A stretch of 64,000 nucleotides of DNA from an uncultured Prevotellaceae bacterium. GTDB lineage: Bacteria > Bacteroidota > Bacteroidia > Bacteroidales > Bacteroidaceae. Below, in pieces: positions 1 to 7,998 of the stretch. A program made the translations under genes and the position numbers. The notes beneath the pieces were generated by a model. The model searched no databases, was not told the DNA's origin, and saw only the letters and a list, made by a program, of their open reading frames with translations. Numbering within the stretch: position 1 is the stretch's first letter; the number at the start of each line of letters is the position of its first letter. Where the stretch lies: NCBI GenBank assembly GCA_900315565.1, contig OMZS01000014.1:62001-126000 (forward strand), written 5' to 3'.

Positions 1-4
1 GTTA

Positions 5-46
5 AGCCCGTCATTCACATTGCTAGGTGAATGGCGGGCTTTTTTT
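5..46 (+). terminator. Rho-independent terminator of a plus-strand gene left of the window
   Basis: A 14-nt stem (AGCCCGTCATTCAC paired with GTGAATGGCGGGCT, one G-U pair) is followed directly by seven T residues. It would end transcription of a rightward gene lying before position 1. Nothing recognisable lies between it and the convergent gene end at 122. Confidence 0.85.
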
Positions 47-121
47 GGTGAGTTGAGGCTCCTTTTCGGCGAATGGCAGGCGTTTCTGTTGAATGGCGTG
101 CCATTGCCGCTATTTGTGTTC

Positions 122-1435
122 TTACTTCAGCACTTCGATCAGGAAATCGGATACCAGGCGCGTGGCACGGTAGATGTTCTGCCCGAAGCCGTGGTCCTGG
201 GCTTCGAGAATTTCGACCTTGGCATTTGGCCATACGCTCTTGTAGCGCTCGCCGTAGGTGTAGGGCACCACGCGGTCGCCTGTGCCGTGAACAATCAGCG
301 CCGGGCCCTGATAATTGGCGGCCGTCTCGTAGATAGGCAGCGAGAATGCTGTCTTGATGTAGTTGCGGCCCAGCCGTTTGCCGCCCCACAGCTCAACAAA
401 CTCGGGCGGGTCGAGCGGATTGTAGTTGGCGCCCATGGTGCTGCCACGTATGGCATCGTCGCGCAGCACGGCAGCCGGTGCCATGAGTGCCACGGCGGCA
501 ATATCGCCCGGCTCCAGCTTTCCGGCAGTCATCGAGGCCACCACGCCGCCTTGCGAGTGACCCACCAAAGCCACCTTGCTTACGTAGCGGAGGTCGCGCA
601 CGTACTCAATGACTTTCATGGCGTCTTCAATCTCGTTGGGCACTGTCATATCTACAAATTCGCCCTCGCTCGCACCGTGGCCGTTGAAGTCGAAACGCAG
701 ACTGGCAATGCCGTGGGCTTGCAGCGAGTCGGCAATCAGCTCGAACAGCGGCCCCTCTTTCGAGCCGCCAAAACCGTGGCAAAACACCACCATCGGGCAT
801 TGCGCGCCCTGTGCCAGTGAGGGCTTCTGCAGGATGGCTGCCAGCCGGCCTTTGCCACCGTCAAGGCTGATTTGTTCGGTGGTGCCGTCGATGGGGCGTT
901 TCTGGGCGAAGGTCTCAGTGAGCGTTTTCTCCATTTTGTCGCTCAGCACAGTGCTCAGCACCACCTTGCCCTGCGGGTCGATGAGCATCATCGATGGTAT
1001 CCACTTCACGCCGAAGGCCTTGGCCACCTCCGAGTCGCGCATCTTCTTGAGGTCGCTCACCTGCGCGTACCTTATATTATATTTGCTGATGGCATTGACC
1101 CAGTTGTCGGTCTCGGTGTCGAACGAAACGCCCACAAACTCAACGCCGCGCGGCGCAAAGTCGGCATACATGCGCTGCACGTTGGGCATATCCTTGCGGC
1201 AGTCGGGGCACCACGAGGCCCAAAAGTCAATCAGCGCCCACTTGCCCTTGATGAGCTTGCTCAGCTTGACGCTTTTGCCTTCGGGCGTCTTTAGCTTCGC
1301 GTCGGGCACCTGCTGTCCGGGTTTCAGCAATTCGGTTGCATACTTGGCATCGTCGTCGGTCTGCTCGAACTGTGCGAGCACTTGTGTTGCCGCCATGAGC
1401 AGCATCAAAACAAAAGTCAATCTGAAGTTTTTCAT
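122..1435 (-). CDS. Secreted thioredoxin-like / alpha-beta hydrolase (cinnamoyl-esterase-like) fusion
   Basis: 437 residues. A signal peptide (about residues 1-22, ending LAQ) sends it to the periplasm. Residues 40-180 form a TlpA/AhpC-type thioredoxin fold with the redox motif WCPDC (Cys76, Cys79). Residues 190-437 form an alpha/beta hydrolase with nucleophile Ser294 in GHSQGG, Asp387 in GTGD and His415 in QDHGF. The segments RFDFNGHG and VGHSQGGVVAS resemble gut cinnamoyl/feruloyl esterases of the Est1E type, which release ferulate from plant cell walls. The reading frame is open further upstream, but the ATG at 1435 starts the signal peptide and lies about 25 nt after a -7 box. The two domains are normally separate proteins. 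What the thioredoxin half does is unknown; it could keep the esterase or a partner reduced. Hydrolase substrate is inferred. Confidence 0.88.
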   Translation of the reverse strand: MKNFRLTFVLMLLMAATQVLAQFEQTDDDAKYATELLKPGQQVPDAKLKTPEGKSVKLSKLIKGKWALIDFWASWCPDCRKDMPNVQRMYADFAPRGVEFVGVSFDTETDNWVNAISKYNIRYAQVSDLKKMRDSEVAKAFGVKWIPSMMLIDPQGKVVLSTVLSDKMEKTLTETFAQKRPIDGTTEQISLDGGKGRLAAILQKPSLAQGAQCPMVVFCHGFGGSKEGPLFELIADSLQAHGIASLRFDFNGHGASEGEFVDMTVPNEIEDAMKVIEYVRDLRYVSKVALVGHSQGGVVASMTAGKLEPGDIAAVALMAPAAVLRDDAIRGSTMGANYNPLDPPEFVELWGGKRLGRNYIKTAFSLPIYETAANYQGPALIVHGTGDRVVPYTYGERYKSVWPNAKVEILEAQDHGFGQNIYRATRLVSDFLIEVLK

Positions 1436-1458
1436 ACAAAAAATAGTATCTGAAATTT

Positions 1459-1490
1459 TTTGCAAAGATAATAATTTTTTGTACTTTCGC
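1459..1490 (+). promoter_or_regulatory. Promoter of dinB, probably giving a leaderless mRNA
   Basis: -33 TTTG (1459-1462), 19 bp, -7 TACTTTCGC (1482-1490). Only three bases separate the -7 box from the GTG start at 1494, so the message should have almost no leader. Confidence 0.7.
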
Positions 1491-1493
1491 CAA
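1462..1493 (-). promoter_or_regulatory. Promoter of the thioredoxin/esterase gene
   Basis: Read on the minus strand: -33 TTGG (1490-1493), 19 bp, -7 TATCTTTGC (1462-1470). Its -33 box overlaps the end of the -7 box of the divergent dinB promoter. Confidence 0.75.
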
Positions 1494-2621
1494 GTGGACG
1501 AACGAAAAATCATACATATCGACATGGATGCTTTCTTTGCGAGCGTCGAACAGCGCGACTTCCCCGAGTTGCGCCATAAGCCCATAGCCGTTGGCTACGA
1601 CGGTCCGCGCGGAGTAGTTTCTACTGCCAGCTACGAGGCCCGCCCCTTCGGCGTGCGCTCGGCCATGCCCATGACACGCGCCAAACGGCTCTGTCCCATG
1701 CTCACCGTTGTGCCGGGCCGGTATAAAGTGTACAAGGAGGTGTCGGCGCAGATTCACGAAATATTCCACGATTACACCGACTTGGTGGAGCCGCTGTCGC
1801 TCGATGAGGCTTTTCTCGATGTGACTGAGAACAAGAAAGCAATGCCCCTGGCTGTTGACATCGCGCGCGAAATCAAACAGCGCATCCGTCAAACCACCCA
1901 ACTCACGGCATCGGCAGGCGTGTCGTACAACAAATTCTTGGCCAAGATTGCCTCCGACTACCGCAAGCCCGACGGGCTTTGCACCATTCACCCCGACCGC
2001 GCGCTCGACTTCATCGCCCGCCTGCGCATCGAACAGTTTTGGGGCGTAGGACCCAAAACTGCCGACATGATGCACCGCATGGGCATCTTCACCGGTGCCG
2101 ACCTGCGCCGCGTGTCGGAGAAACATCTGCAGGAAGTGTTCGGCAAGGCCGGCCCCATGTACTACCAGTTTGCCCGAGGCATCGACCTGCGGCCTGTCAT
2201 CACCGACCGCGAGCGAAAGTCGGTGGGTTGTGAGCATACTTTCCTCGAAGACATCAGCAAACCTTCGGCCGTCACCATTCACCTTTACCACACCGTGCTC
2301 GAACTCGTGGGCCGCATTGAGCGTAGCCAGTTTGCCGGCCACACACTCACGCTGAAAGTTAAGTTTGCCGACTTCCGGCAAATCACTCGCAGCCAGACCA
2401 CCGACCGTCCTTTGGTTTCGAAGGACCACATCTTGCCTTTGGCTAAATCATTGCTCGGTCAGGTGGAGTTTTCTTCAGCTCACCCCATCAGACTCATCGG
2501 TCTTTCTGTGTCCAACCAAAGCCCTCTTTCGGCCAACGGCTACAATGCCCCCGACGTTGCTCAGACTTCTCGTCCCATTTATCAGGAACTTGAACTGGAA
2601 TTCGAGGATTGGCCCGACTGA
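1494..2621 (+). CDS. dinB: DNA polymerase IV (Y-family translesion polymerase)
   Basis: 375 residues, normal length for the family. It copies damaged templates in the cytoplasm with low fidelity. The palm motifs are intact: DMD (Asp10, Asp12) near the N terminus and SLDEAFLD (Asp104, Glu105), which hold the two metals. The finger motif ASYEARPFGV is also present. A helix-hairpin-helix region (WGVGPKTADMM) and a little-finger domain follow. The only codon that keeps the catalytic Asp10 and fits the promoter is GTG at 1494. The next ATG, at 1525, would lose Asp10. The C terminus lacks an evident QLxLF-type clamp peptide, though the last residues (YQELELEFEDW) are acidic and aromatic. No lexA-like box was recognised. 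Confidence 0.95.
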   Translation: MDERKIIHIDMDAFFASVEQRDFPELRHKPIAVGYDGPRGVVSTASYEARPFGVRSAMPMTRAKRLCPMLTVVPGRYKVYKEVSAQIHEIFHDYTDLVEPLSLDEAFLDVTENKKAMPLAVDIAREIKQRIRQTTQLTASAGVSYNKFLAKIASDYRKPDGLCTIHPDRALDFIARLRIEQFWGVGPKTADMMHRMGIFTGADLRRVSEKHLQEVFGKAGPMYYQFARGIDLRPVITDRERKSVGCEHTFLEDISKPSAVTIHLYHTVLELVGRIERSQFAGHTLTLKVKFADFRQITRSQTTDRPLVSKDHILPLAKSLLGQVEFSSAHPIRLIGLSVSNQSPLSANGYNAPDVAQTSRPIYQELELEFEDWPD

Positions 2622-2677
2622 TCGCAGCCATTGGGCAAGCCACGTGGGAGAATCCATTCCTATCGCCCTGCCTAGAT

Positions 2678-2808
2678 TTACGCTCCGCGCCTTTCAAAAA
2701 CAAATAAAAACAAAAGCTAACAAGGAAAAACAGGTATTTATTAGTAAAACCTCTGTTTTTATTAGTTTTTCTTGGTTTTTCTTTGTTTTTGAAAGGCGCG
2801 TAGCGTAT
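2678..2808. repeat. 131-bp imperfect palindrome downstream of dinB
   Basis: Outer arms of about 24 nt match with one mismatch (starting CGCTCCGCGCCTTTC at 2681, ending GAAAGGCGCGTAGCG at 2805). The AT-rich middle also folds on itself with small bulges. It may end dinB transcription, but it is far longer than an ordinary terminator and has the look of a miniature inverted-repeat element. Confidence 0.7.
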
Positions 2809-2853
2809 AAATAAGGAACTTATGAATAATCCAGGCAGCAAAATGTCAATCTT

Positions 2854-2937
2854 ACTCTCGACGTTATTTTTATAAACCTCGACAATAGAAAAATAACTCC
2901 CGACGATACACCAAAATTTTCTAGAGAATTTGCACAT
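2854..2937. repeat. CTAG/CGACGTTATTTTT repeat element (degenerate copies)
   Basis: Contains CTCTCGACGTTATTTTT, an inverted relative (AAAAATAACTCCCGACG) and the palindromic core ATTTTCTAGAGAATT near 2916. The same words recur near 7875, 12560, 20788, 32500 and 58000. Confidence 0.7.
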
Positions 2938-3021
2938 ATCTCCCGACGTTATTTTTCTATCTCCCGACATTATTCATTTATCTCCCGACATTGTTTTTCC
3001 ATTTCCCGACATTGTTTTTTC
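2938..3021. repeat. 21-bp tandem repeat, four units
   Basis: Four consecutive 21-bp units start at 2938, 2959, 2980 and 3001. Each reads ATCTCCCGACrTTrTT plus a T-rich tail (first bases ATTTCCCG in the last unit). It belongs to the CTAG/CTCACGACG repeat family. The short open frame through it only reflects the 21-bp period. Confidence 0.85.
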
Positions 3022-3257
3022 CTTGCTTGGCAACACGGCAATAAAATGGGTTTTGGCGATAAAAAAACACGAAAATAGCCCTGATTTTGTCAAGAAAAAC
3101 AAATTGTTTTACGACTGCAATCCTTTTTAAATTCAATTTTGTTTATACCTCGCTTTGTATCAGATATTTATCGCCGTGATTTAAAGAAATTGCTGAATAA
3201 AACAAATTGATTTATCTAAAAAGACAATTTATTTTAGTAAAAATTAGCATTTTAAAA
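3022..3257. other. AT-rich spacer without recognisable features
   Basis: Between the 21-bp array and the promoter of the HU-like gene. No open frame with coding character and no clear hairpin was seen. Confidence 0.5.
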
Positions 3258-3289
3258 TTGGAAAAAAATCAGAAAAATCGTAATTTTGC
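3258..3289 (+). promoter_or_regulatory. Promoter of the HU-like gene
   Basis: -33 TTGG (3258-3261), 19 bp, -7 TAATTTTGC (3281-3289). The start codon follows 24 bases later. Confidence 0.75.
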
Positions 3290-3313
3290 ACCCAACGAAC
3301 TAAAACCTGACAA

Positions 3314-3730
3314 ATGGCAGTCTATTATACGCTGAAACGAAACAATATCCGCTCGCGAAATTCCTGCGGAAAATTCTACGCCCACACTGTAAGAATCAAA
3401 GAAGTGACGGGCGAAGAACTGGAGGAAATTATTCAGCGCAACTGCTCGGCGAGGAAGAGCGACGTGAGGCAAGTGCTTACCGAGCTGGTGGAAGTGATGA
3501 AGGATATGTTGCAGCGAGGCTACGTGGTCAGTCTGAAGGAATTCGGGCGTTTTAGCTTGTCGGTGATGAGTACTGGTTCGGATACGGAGGGCGAGTTCTC
3601 GCGTCACAATATCAAAGGGCTGCGATGCAACTTTACTCCCGCCGGGCGGCGGCGCGGAAACGGCGACCACAGCATTCAGCGCGACTTTTTTGAGGGGTGT
3701 GAGATAAAGGAGTGGAAAGAAAACGATTAA
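3314..3730 (+). CDS. HU/IHF-like DNA-binding protein (Bacteroidetes HU-related family)
   Basis: 138 residues, longer than the 90 of classical HU. The N terminus (AVYYTLKRNN) and the alternation of a helical first half (about residues 28-60) with a beta segment (VSLKEFGRFSLSV) match the HU-like proteins that are common in Bacteroides and Prevotella. These bind and bend DNA in the nucleoid. The C-terminal third is basic (NFTPAGRRRGNG) and may be the DNA-gripping arm. It is a single gene between a repeat-rich spacer and a terminator on the opposite strand. The specific regulatory role, if any, is not visible. Confidence 0.85.
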   Translation: MAVYYTLKRNNIRSRNSCGKFYAHTVRIKEVTGEELEEIIQRNCSARKSDVRQVLTELVEVMKDMLQRGYVVSLKEFGRFSLSVMSTGSDTEGEFSRHNIKGLRCNFTPAGRRRGNGDHSIQRDFFEGCEIKEWKEND

Positions 3731-3838
3731 TATATACACATAACGAAAGCACACATACAAATAAGGACGAGGTTCTTTTAACGAAAAGAACGAAGAAATC
3801 CCTGGCACGCGATGTGTCGGGGATTTTTTTTCAAAAAA

Positions 3839-3877
3839 AACGGTTCAGACAGGCGAAAACCGCCCGTCTGAACCGTT
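3839..3877 (-). terminator. Terminator of the PagL-like gene
   Basis: Stem AACGGTTCAGAC(A)GGCG with CGCC(C)GTCTGAACCGTT. On the minus strand it runs into two T tracts (the A tracts at 3821-3840 on the plus strand). It lies about 100 bp past the stop at 3978. Confidence 0.85.
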
Positions 3878-3977
3878 ATATTAATAAAGGAAAACGAAAC
3901 AGCAGACTAATAAATGCAGAATCAGGAGAAAGAGTGCATGAAAAAGAAACAATACAACCTTAGCCACGGCATCTGTC

Positions 3978-5306
3978 TCAGCGCAGACGCAAGGGCAGGC
4001 CCACCACCAGCTCGGTGAAGTCGGCCTTGGTGAGGTGGGCGTTCAGGCTTACGCCCACGTGAAGGCCGCCCAGCCGCGGAAATGTGTAGTGCAGGCCGAT
4101 GCGCTCGTAGTAGGGCTTCTCTATCACCTTGGCACTGCTGCCCATCTGGCGGAACAGATAAACGCCCACCGACATGTTGAGCGACAACCGGTGATAGTAG
4201 GCATTGTGTTTCAGGGCCACGCCCACCGACCAGGGCGACACACGCTCGGCTTCGTCGGCATGGCCGCTGGTGTTCTCCAGCTGGCGGATACGTTTGTAGT
4301 AACTGCCATAAAACAAGTCGGCACCAATGCCCGTTGCCCATCGCCGGGCATAGCGTCGCATGAAAGCTGTCTGCAGCGAGTAGGCCGGGTGCAGCCTGAA
4401 GTGCTCGGTGCGGTAGTCGGGGTCGGCAGGGTCGGTGCGAAACTGGGTGAGCTGCCAGTCTTCGAGCAGCGTTTTTCCGCCAAGGCCGGCGGTAATATCA
4501 AAGAACCAGTATTTGGGAAAGGCTGCGCGGCTAGTGCCCGCCTGGGGTGAGCGGTGGGCTGAGTGAGAGGCAGAGCTGCCGCTCGTCCTGGCGTCGAGAA
4601 TGTCGCGATACGCAGGTGAATAGACAATTCCCACGGCAGGGCCCACCGTATTCTCGCCTTTGTTGGGGCGGTAGAGCGCACCGTTGCTGTGGTGGCGGTA
4701 TTCCATGCTGCCCGTGATGGCCCACTCGGGCGTAATGTGCCAGCTGACCATGAGCGCTGCCCCGAAATAGATGGTGGCAAACGAGCCAATCAGCTCGTTG
4801 TCGATGGCGTCGGTGTTGTTATAGTAATGACTGTTCAGCCCAATGCCGCCGCGAAGCACATAGGCTGCCTCCCAGTGGCGGCTGCGCACCACGGGGCGCG
4901 CAAACGACACGTAGAGCGAAAGCGCGTTGCCAAGCACAGAGTGATAATCCACCTCCTGGGCCTTGCCCCACGAGGGCGAGGGGTAGCGGTGCATGGTGAT
5001 GCCGTGGTTGAAGTCGTAGGCAACGCCCAGTCCCAGCGTCGGATAACCGTAGTCGGCGGCATAGTCGTCGCCATCGGCAGGCACTGTGGTGTTGGTCAGC
5101 TCGGCTGCCACCGTGAAAGTGTTTTTTCCGTGAATCCACTGGCGCGAATACTGGTCCAAAGGCACCTGGCGGCCCGGCATCAGCCGCAATGCGCCACCCC
5201 AGCGTCCGCCGAGCAGACCAGAGGCCACGCTGTCGCATTCGCCAGAATAACAATTCAGGCTGCCAAGAACAAGCATCAACAAGATGATAAGGTGCAGTTT
5301 GCGCAT
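3978..5306 (-). CDS. Acyloxyacyl hydrolase / lipid A 3-O-deacylase (PagL-like) outer-membrane protein
   Basis: 442 residues with an N-terminal signal peptide (about 1-21). The motif YRHHSNGA (His205-His206-Ser207-Asn208-Gly209) is the PagL signature; His and Ser belong to its catalytic triad and a nearby Glu (Glu218 in KGENTVG) may be the third member. The rest alternates aromatic beta strands, as expected for an outer-membrane barrel. PagL removes the 3-linked acyl chain from lipid A and so softens the host response to LPS. This version is longer than typical PagL, as usual for Bacteroidales members, which carry extra barrel strands. Activity on lipid A is inferred from the motif. An alternative reading of the N terminus as a lipoprotein (GSLNC) is possible but weaker. 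Confidence 0.85.
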   Translation of the reverse strand: MRKLHLIILLMLVLGSLNCYSGECDSVASGLLGGRWGGALRLMPGRQVPLDQYSRQWIHGKNTFTVAAELTNTTVPADGDDYAADYGYPTLGLGVAYDFNHGITMHRYPSPSWGKAQEVDYHSVLGNALSLYVSFARPVVRSRHWEAAYVLRGGIGLNSHYYNNTDAIDNELIGSFATIYFGAALMVSWHITPEWAITGSMEYRHHSNGALYRPNKGENTVGPAVGIVYSPAYRDILDARTSGSSASHSAHRSPQAGTSRAAFPKYWFFDITAGLGGKTLLEDWQLTQFRTDPADPDYRTEHFRLHPAYSLQTAFMRRYARRWATGIGADLFYGSYYKRIRQLENTSGHADEAERVSPWSVGVALKHNAYYHRLSLNMSVGVYLFRQMGSSAKVIEKPYYERIGLHYTFPRLGGLHVGVSLNAHLTKADFTELVVGLPLRLR

Positions 5307-5377
5307 AGCGATTCGAAAAAAACACTGCGAAATTAGTTAATAATTCGGTAATTACAAAATATTTAAATAGAATTTCT

Positions 5378-5409
5378 TTTGTTTTTTGCTCACTTAATCG
5401 TACCTTTGT
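5378..5409 (+). promoter_or_regulatory. Promoter of the outer-membrane protein gene at 5465
   Basis: -33 TTTG (5378-5381), 19 bp, -7 TACCTTTGT (5401-5409). The leader is about 50 nt. Confidence 0.8.
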
Positions 5410-5464
5410 ACCCTGATTCTTAGAATTGTAGTTCACTGTACATACAAAAACCTATCAATTTGAC

Positions 5465-6238
5465 ATGATGAAGAAAATATTCAGGACATTAGCTATAGCC
5501 GTTGTGCTGGCCATTTCTCCCTTGGCGGCACTGGCACAATACGATGTGGAGACTACCGTTCGCGCCGACCTCGTAAGCAAGTATATGTGGCGAGGACTCG
5601 AGAAGGGCGGCATCAGTCTGCAGCCCAGTGCCAAGGTATCGTGGATGGGAGCCTACTTCAGCTTTTTCGGCAACACGGGCTTTGAGCGCAATGACCCCGA
5701 AGAGCTCGACCTCACCCTGGGCTACAAAGCGCCCTTCGGACTCAATGTGGGCGTGACCGACTACTGGGAAACCGGCATCACCAAGTACGACCTCTACTTC
5801 CAGTACAAAAAGGCGGAAACGGCTCACCGCCTGGAAGGCAACCTTGGATACTCGTGCAAATACTTCAGTCTGCAGGGCTATTGCATTTTCTGGGGTAACG
5901 ACCGTAAGCGAAGCGACAACAAGCAGGCTTACTCTACGTATATCGAGCTCACCGTTCCGTTTGAGTTGGGCGGATTGGACTGGCAGATTCAAGGTGGTTT
6001 CACACCCATGGAAAGCGGCGCCCACCAGAAAGTCTTCGACGAGAGCGACGAGGACTACGGCATGTGGTATTACACCTACGCCAACGGTGCTGCCTGCGTG
6101 AATGCCTCGCTCAAAGCCAGCAAGGAACTGAGTTTCCGCAAGTTCTCGGTGCCCATCTACGCGGTTATCAGCAGCAATCCCTACATGAAAACGGCCCAAA
6201 TCCTGGCGGGCGTGGCCTTCAAGTTCGACAATTTCTAA
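5465..6238 (+). CDS. TorF-like putative porin / outer-membrane beta-barrel protein (Gcw_chp type)
   Basis: 257 residues. Signal peptide about 1-24 (ending ALAQ). The mature start (DLVSKYMWRG) matches the Gcw_chp/TorF pattern of a strand followed by an aromatic-Arg-Gly turn. The rest is amphipathic beta strand with many Tyr and Trp, ending in Phe (KFDNF) as barrel proteins do. It should sit in the outer membrane; no substrate can be named. ATG codons at 5465 and 5468 are both possible starts. It has its own promoter and a hairpin element behind it, so it is monocistronic. Confidence 0.8.
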   Translation: MMKKIFRTLAIAVVLAISPLAALAQYDVETTVRADLVSKYMWRGLEKGGISLQPSAKVSWMGAYFSFFGNTGFERNDPEELDLTLGYKAPFGLNVGVTDYWETGITKYDLYFQYKKAETAHRLEGNLGYSCKYFSLQGYCIFWGNDRKRSDNKQAYSTYIELTVPFELGGLDWQIQGGFTPMESGAHQKVFDESDEDYGMWYYTYANGAACVNASLKASKELSFRKFSVPIYAVISSNPYMKTAQILAGVAFKFDNF

Positions 6239-6257
6239 GCAAGAGATTATAATAATA

Positions 6258-6350
6258 GGAAAGAAATTAGAACCATCGGATTAATTACCCCAAAGAATTG
6301 AATGATATTCTTTTCTGGCGACATTAATCCGATGGTTCTTATTTCTTTCC
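6258..6350. repeat. Hairpin element H1 (93 bp), also a likely two-way terminator
   Basis: Inverted arms of about 27 nt (GGAAAGAAATTAGAACCATC... pairing with ...GATGGTTCTTATTTCTTTCC, one mismatch). The loop carries AAGAATT and TGGCGA. It sits between the convergent ends at 6238 and 6366. A second member at 19268 has the same ends and loop words but a different inner stem. Confidence 0.85.
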
Positions 6351-6365
6351 TGTCCTTTTACTAGT

Positions 6366-7823
6366 TTACTCTCCTTCTTCTTCCTTTTCTTCCAGTGTTT
6401 TTTGCGGCTCATCGGCCTCGTCGGAGATTTCAGGAATGGGGCGTGCGGGATTCTGCTTAGCACCCAGTTTTTTCAGCTCGTTGGCCGGCACCAGCATGCT
6501 TTGCCTTCCGTCGAGTTTCTTGCGGGCATTGTCGTACGACTGCTGCACACGGCCAATTTTCTCGCCTATATCGTCGAACCGCTTCATGAAATCGCCCACG
6601 CGGTCGAGCAGATCGTTGGCCAGTCCAAACACCCGCTCCTGGTTTTCCGTCTGCCGCTGCTGTGTCCATGCAATCTGCAACATGCGGAGCACGGCAAACA
6701 GGTTTTGCTCGCCCGTGATGAAAACCTTTTTGTCGAAAGCCTCGCTCCAGAGGTCGGTGTCGGTGGTGAGCGCCAGCAGCAATGCCGACTCCTGGGGCAC
6801 AAACATGATGACATAGTCCAGCGTCACCCGCTGTTTGTTCAGATAACGGCTGTAGTCCTTGCGCGAAAGCTCGTCCACATGCTTGCGAATGCTGCCCACG
6901 TGCTCGGCCAGCGCGCGCCGCCGCTCGTCGTCGGTCTGGGCATTGACGTAGTTGATGAAGGCGGTGAGCGACACTTTCGAGTCGATAATCACGTCTTTGT
7001 GGTCAGGATAGTGCAGAATCACATCGGGCACCATGCGCTCGTTGGTGTCTTCGTTGCGGATGGCGTTGCCATACTCGTCGCGAATCATCTGCTGCAGGTC
7101 GTACTCCTCGCCACGCGTGAAGCCAAAGCGCTCCAGCAGCAGGTCGAGCTTCATCTCGCCGAAGTTTCCCTGCACTTTCGGCCCGCTTTGCAGGGCCCGT
7201 GCCAGGCGGTCGGCCTCGTCGCCTATGTGACGGGTGGCCTCGTGCATCTGTCTGAGTTGCTCAGTCAGCGTGGCGGTGTTGCGGTTGTATGAGTCGCGGT
7301 TGTCGTCCATGGCCTTGCGCATTTCGCTGATGGTTTCTTTCAGCGGATTGATGAGCGCGCCCATCTGCGTCTGGTTGGTTTCGTCGAGTTCTCGTGAGCG
7401 TTGACGCAGCAGTTGCTCGGTAGCCGTTTTCAGCTGTTCCTGTACCAGCGACAGACTCTCGCGCAGCTGACGGTCGAACCGCTGTGCCGCCTCCGCTTTC
7501 TCGCGTTCGTAGCGTTCGTAGGCGGCGTGCAACTCTTGTTCGCGGCGCTGGTTGAGTTCGGTCAGCCGTTGGTCGAACTGTGTGTTCAGATTTTCTACTT
7601 GCGCGCTGTGAGCCTGCCGCTCGGTGAGCAGCTGGTTTTCGTGCAGCTGGCGTTCGCTGTCCATCTGGCTTGTCAGCGTGTTCACTTGGTTGGTTTTCAC
7701 GGCCAGGTCGCTGGAGAGCAGCGCGTTGGTGCCCGCCAGCGTGTCGTTGCGCCGCTGCTGGATGAAATAAACCACCACGGCGCCCACCAAAATACCTATT
7801 ATGGTAAGAAGAATGTCAATCAT
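6366..7823 (-). CDS. rmuC: DNA recombination protein RmuC
   Basis: 485 residues from the ATG at 7823; an in-frame ATG at 7850 lies upstream of the promoter and is rejected. Residues 3-22 are a membrane helix (ILLTIIGILVGAVVVYFI). A long coiled coil rich in Gln, Glu and Arg follows, to about residue 190. Then comes the RmuC nuclease-like core with GNFGEMKLDLLLERFGF, VPDVILHYPDHKDVIIDSKVS (PD-(D/E)xK-like) and MFVPQESALLLAL. RmuC limits recombination at inverted repeats, which is notable in a window so full of them. The tail after about residue 455 is acidic and poorly ordered. A -7 box lies only four bases before the ATG. Confidence 0.93.
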   Translation of the reverse strand: MIDILLTIIGILVGAVVVYFIQQRRNDTLAGTNALLSSDLAVKTNQVNTLTSQMDSERQLHENQLLTERQAHSAQVENLNTQFDQRLTELNQRREQELHAAYERYEREKAEAAQRFDRQLRESLSLVQEQLKTATEQLLRQRSRELDETNQTQMGALINPLKETISEMRKAMDDNRDSYNRNTATLTEQLRQMHEATRHIGDEADRLARALQSGPKVQGNFGEMKLDLLLERFGFTRGEEYDLQQMIRDEYGNAIRNEDTNERMVPDVILHYPDHKDVIIDSKVSLTAFINYVNAQTDDERRRALAEHVGSIRKHVDELSRKDYSRYLNKQRVTLDYVIMFVPQESALLLALTTDTDLWSEAFDKKVFITGEQNLFAVLRMLQIAWTQQRQTENQERVFGLANDLLDRVGDFMKRFDDIGEKIGRVQQSYDNARKKLDGRQSMLVPANELKKLGAKQNPARPIPEISDEADEPQKTLEEKEEEGE

Positions 7824-7827
7824 GAGC

Positions 7828-7836
7828 GCAAAGTTA
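7828..7836 (-). promoter_or_regulatory. -7 box of rmuC, almost touching the start codon
   Basis: Read on the minus strand: TAACTTTGC, then GCTC, then ATG. No good -33 box is visible 19 bp upstream (TGAG). The message would be leaderless. Confidence 0.55.
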
Positions 7837-7870
7837 CAAAATCTTATCAAAGTAACTCACGGAAACAACC

Positions 7871-7998
7871 CAAAATTTACTAGAAAATTTCAGTATAATG
7901 TCGAGGAATAAATTCACAACTCGTTACACGGCAAAAATATTGTCGGGAGAAGTCTCTCTCTTTCTTGGTTTCAAGCTGCCATTCGGCATGAGGCTACC
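7871..7998. repeat. Repeat element E1 (CTAG/CTCACGACG family)
   Basis: About 128 bp, starting CAAAATTTACTAGAAAATTT and ending with GGTTTCAAG, GCCATTCGGCATGAGGCTACC-like sequence. It aligns end to end with 12557-12685, the last 55 bp nearly identical. It lies directly upstream of the rmuC promoter. Confidence 0.8.

Noticed and set aside
2938-3021. CRISPR-like short array
   Set aside because: Units touch without spacers.
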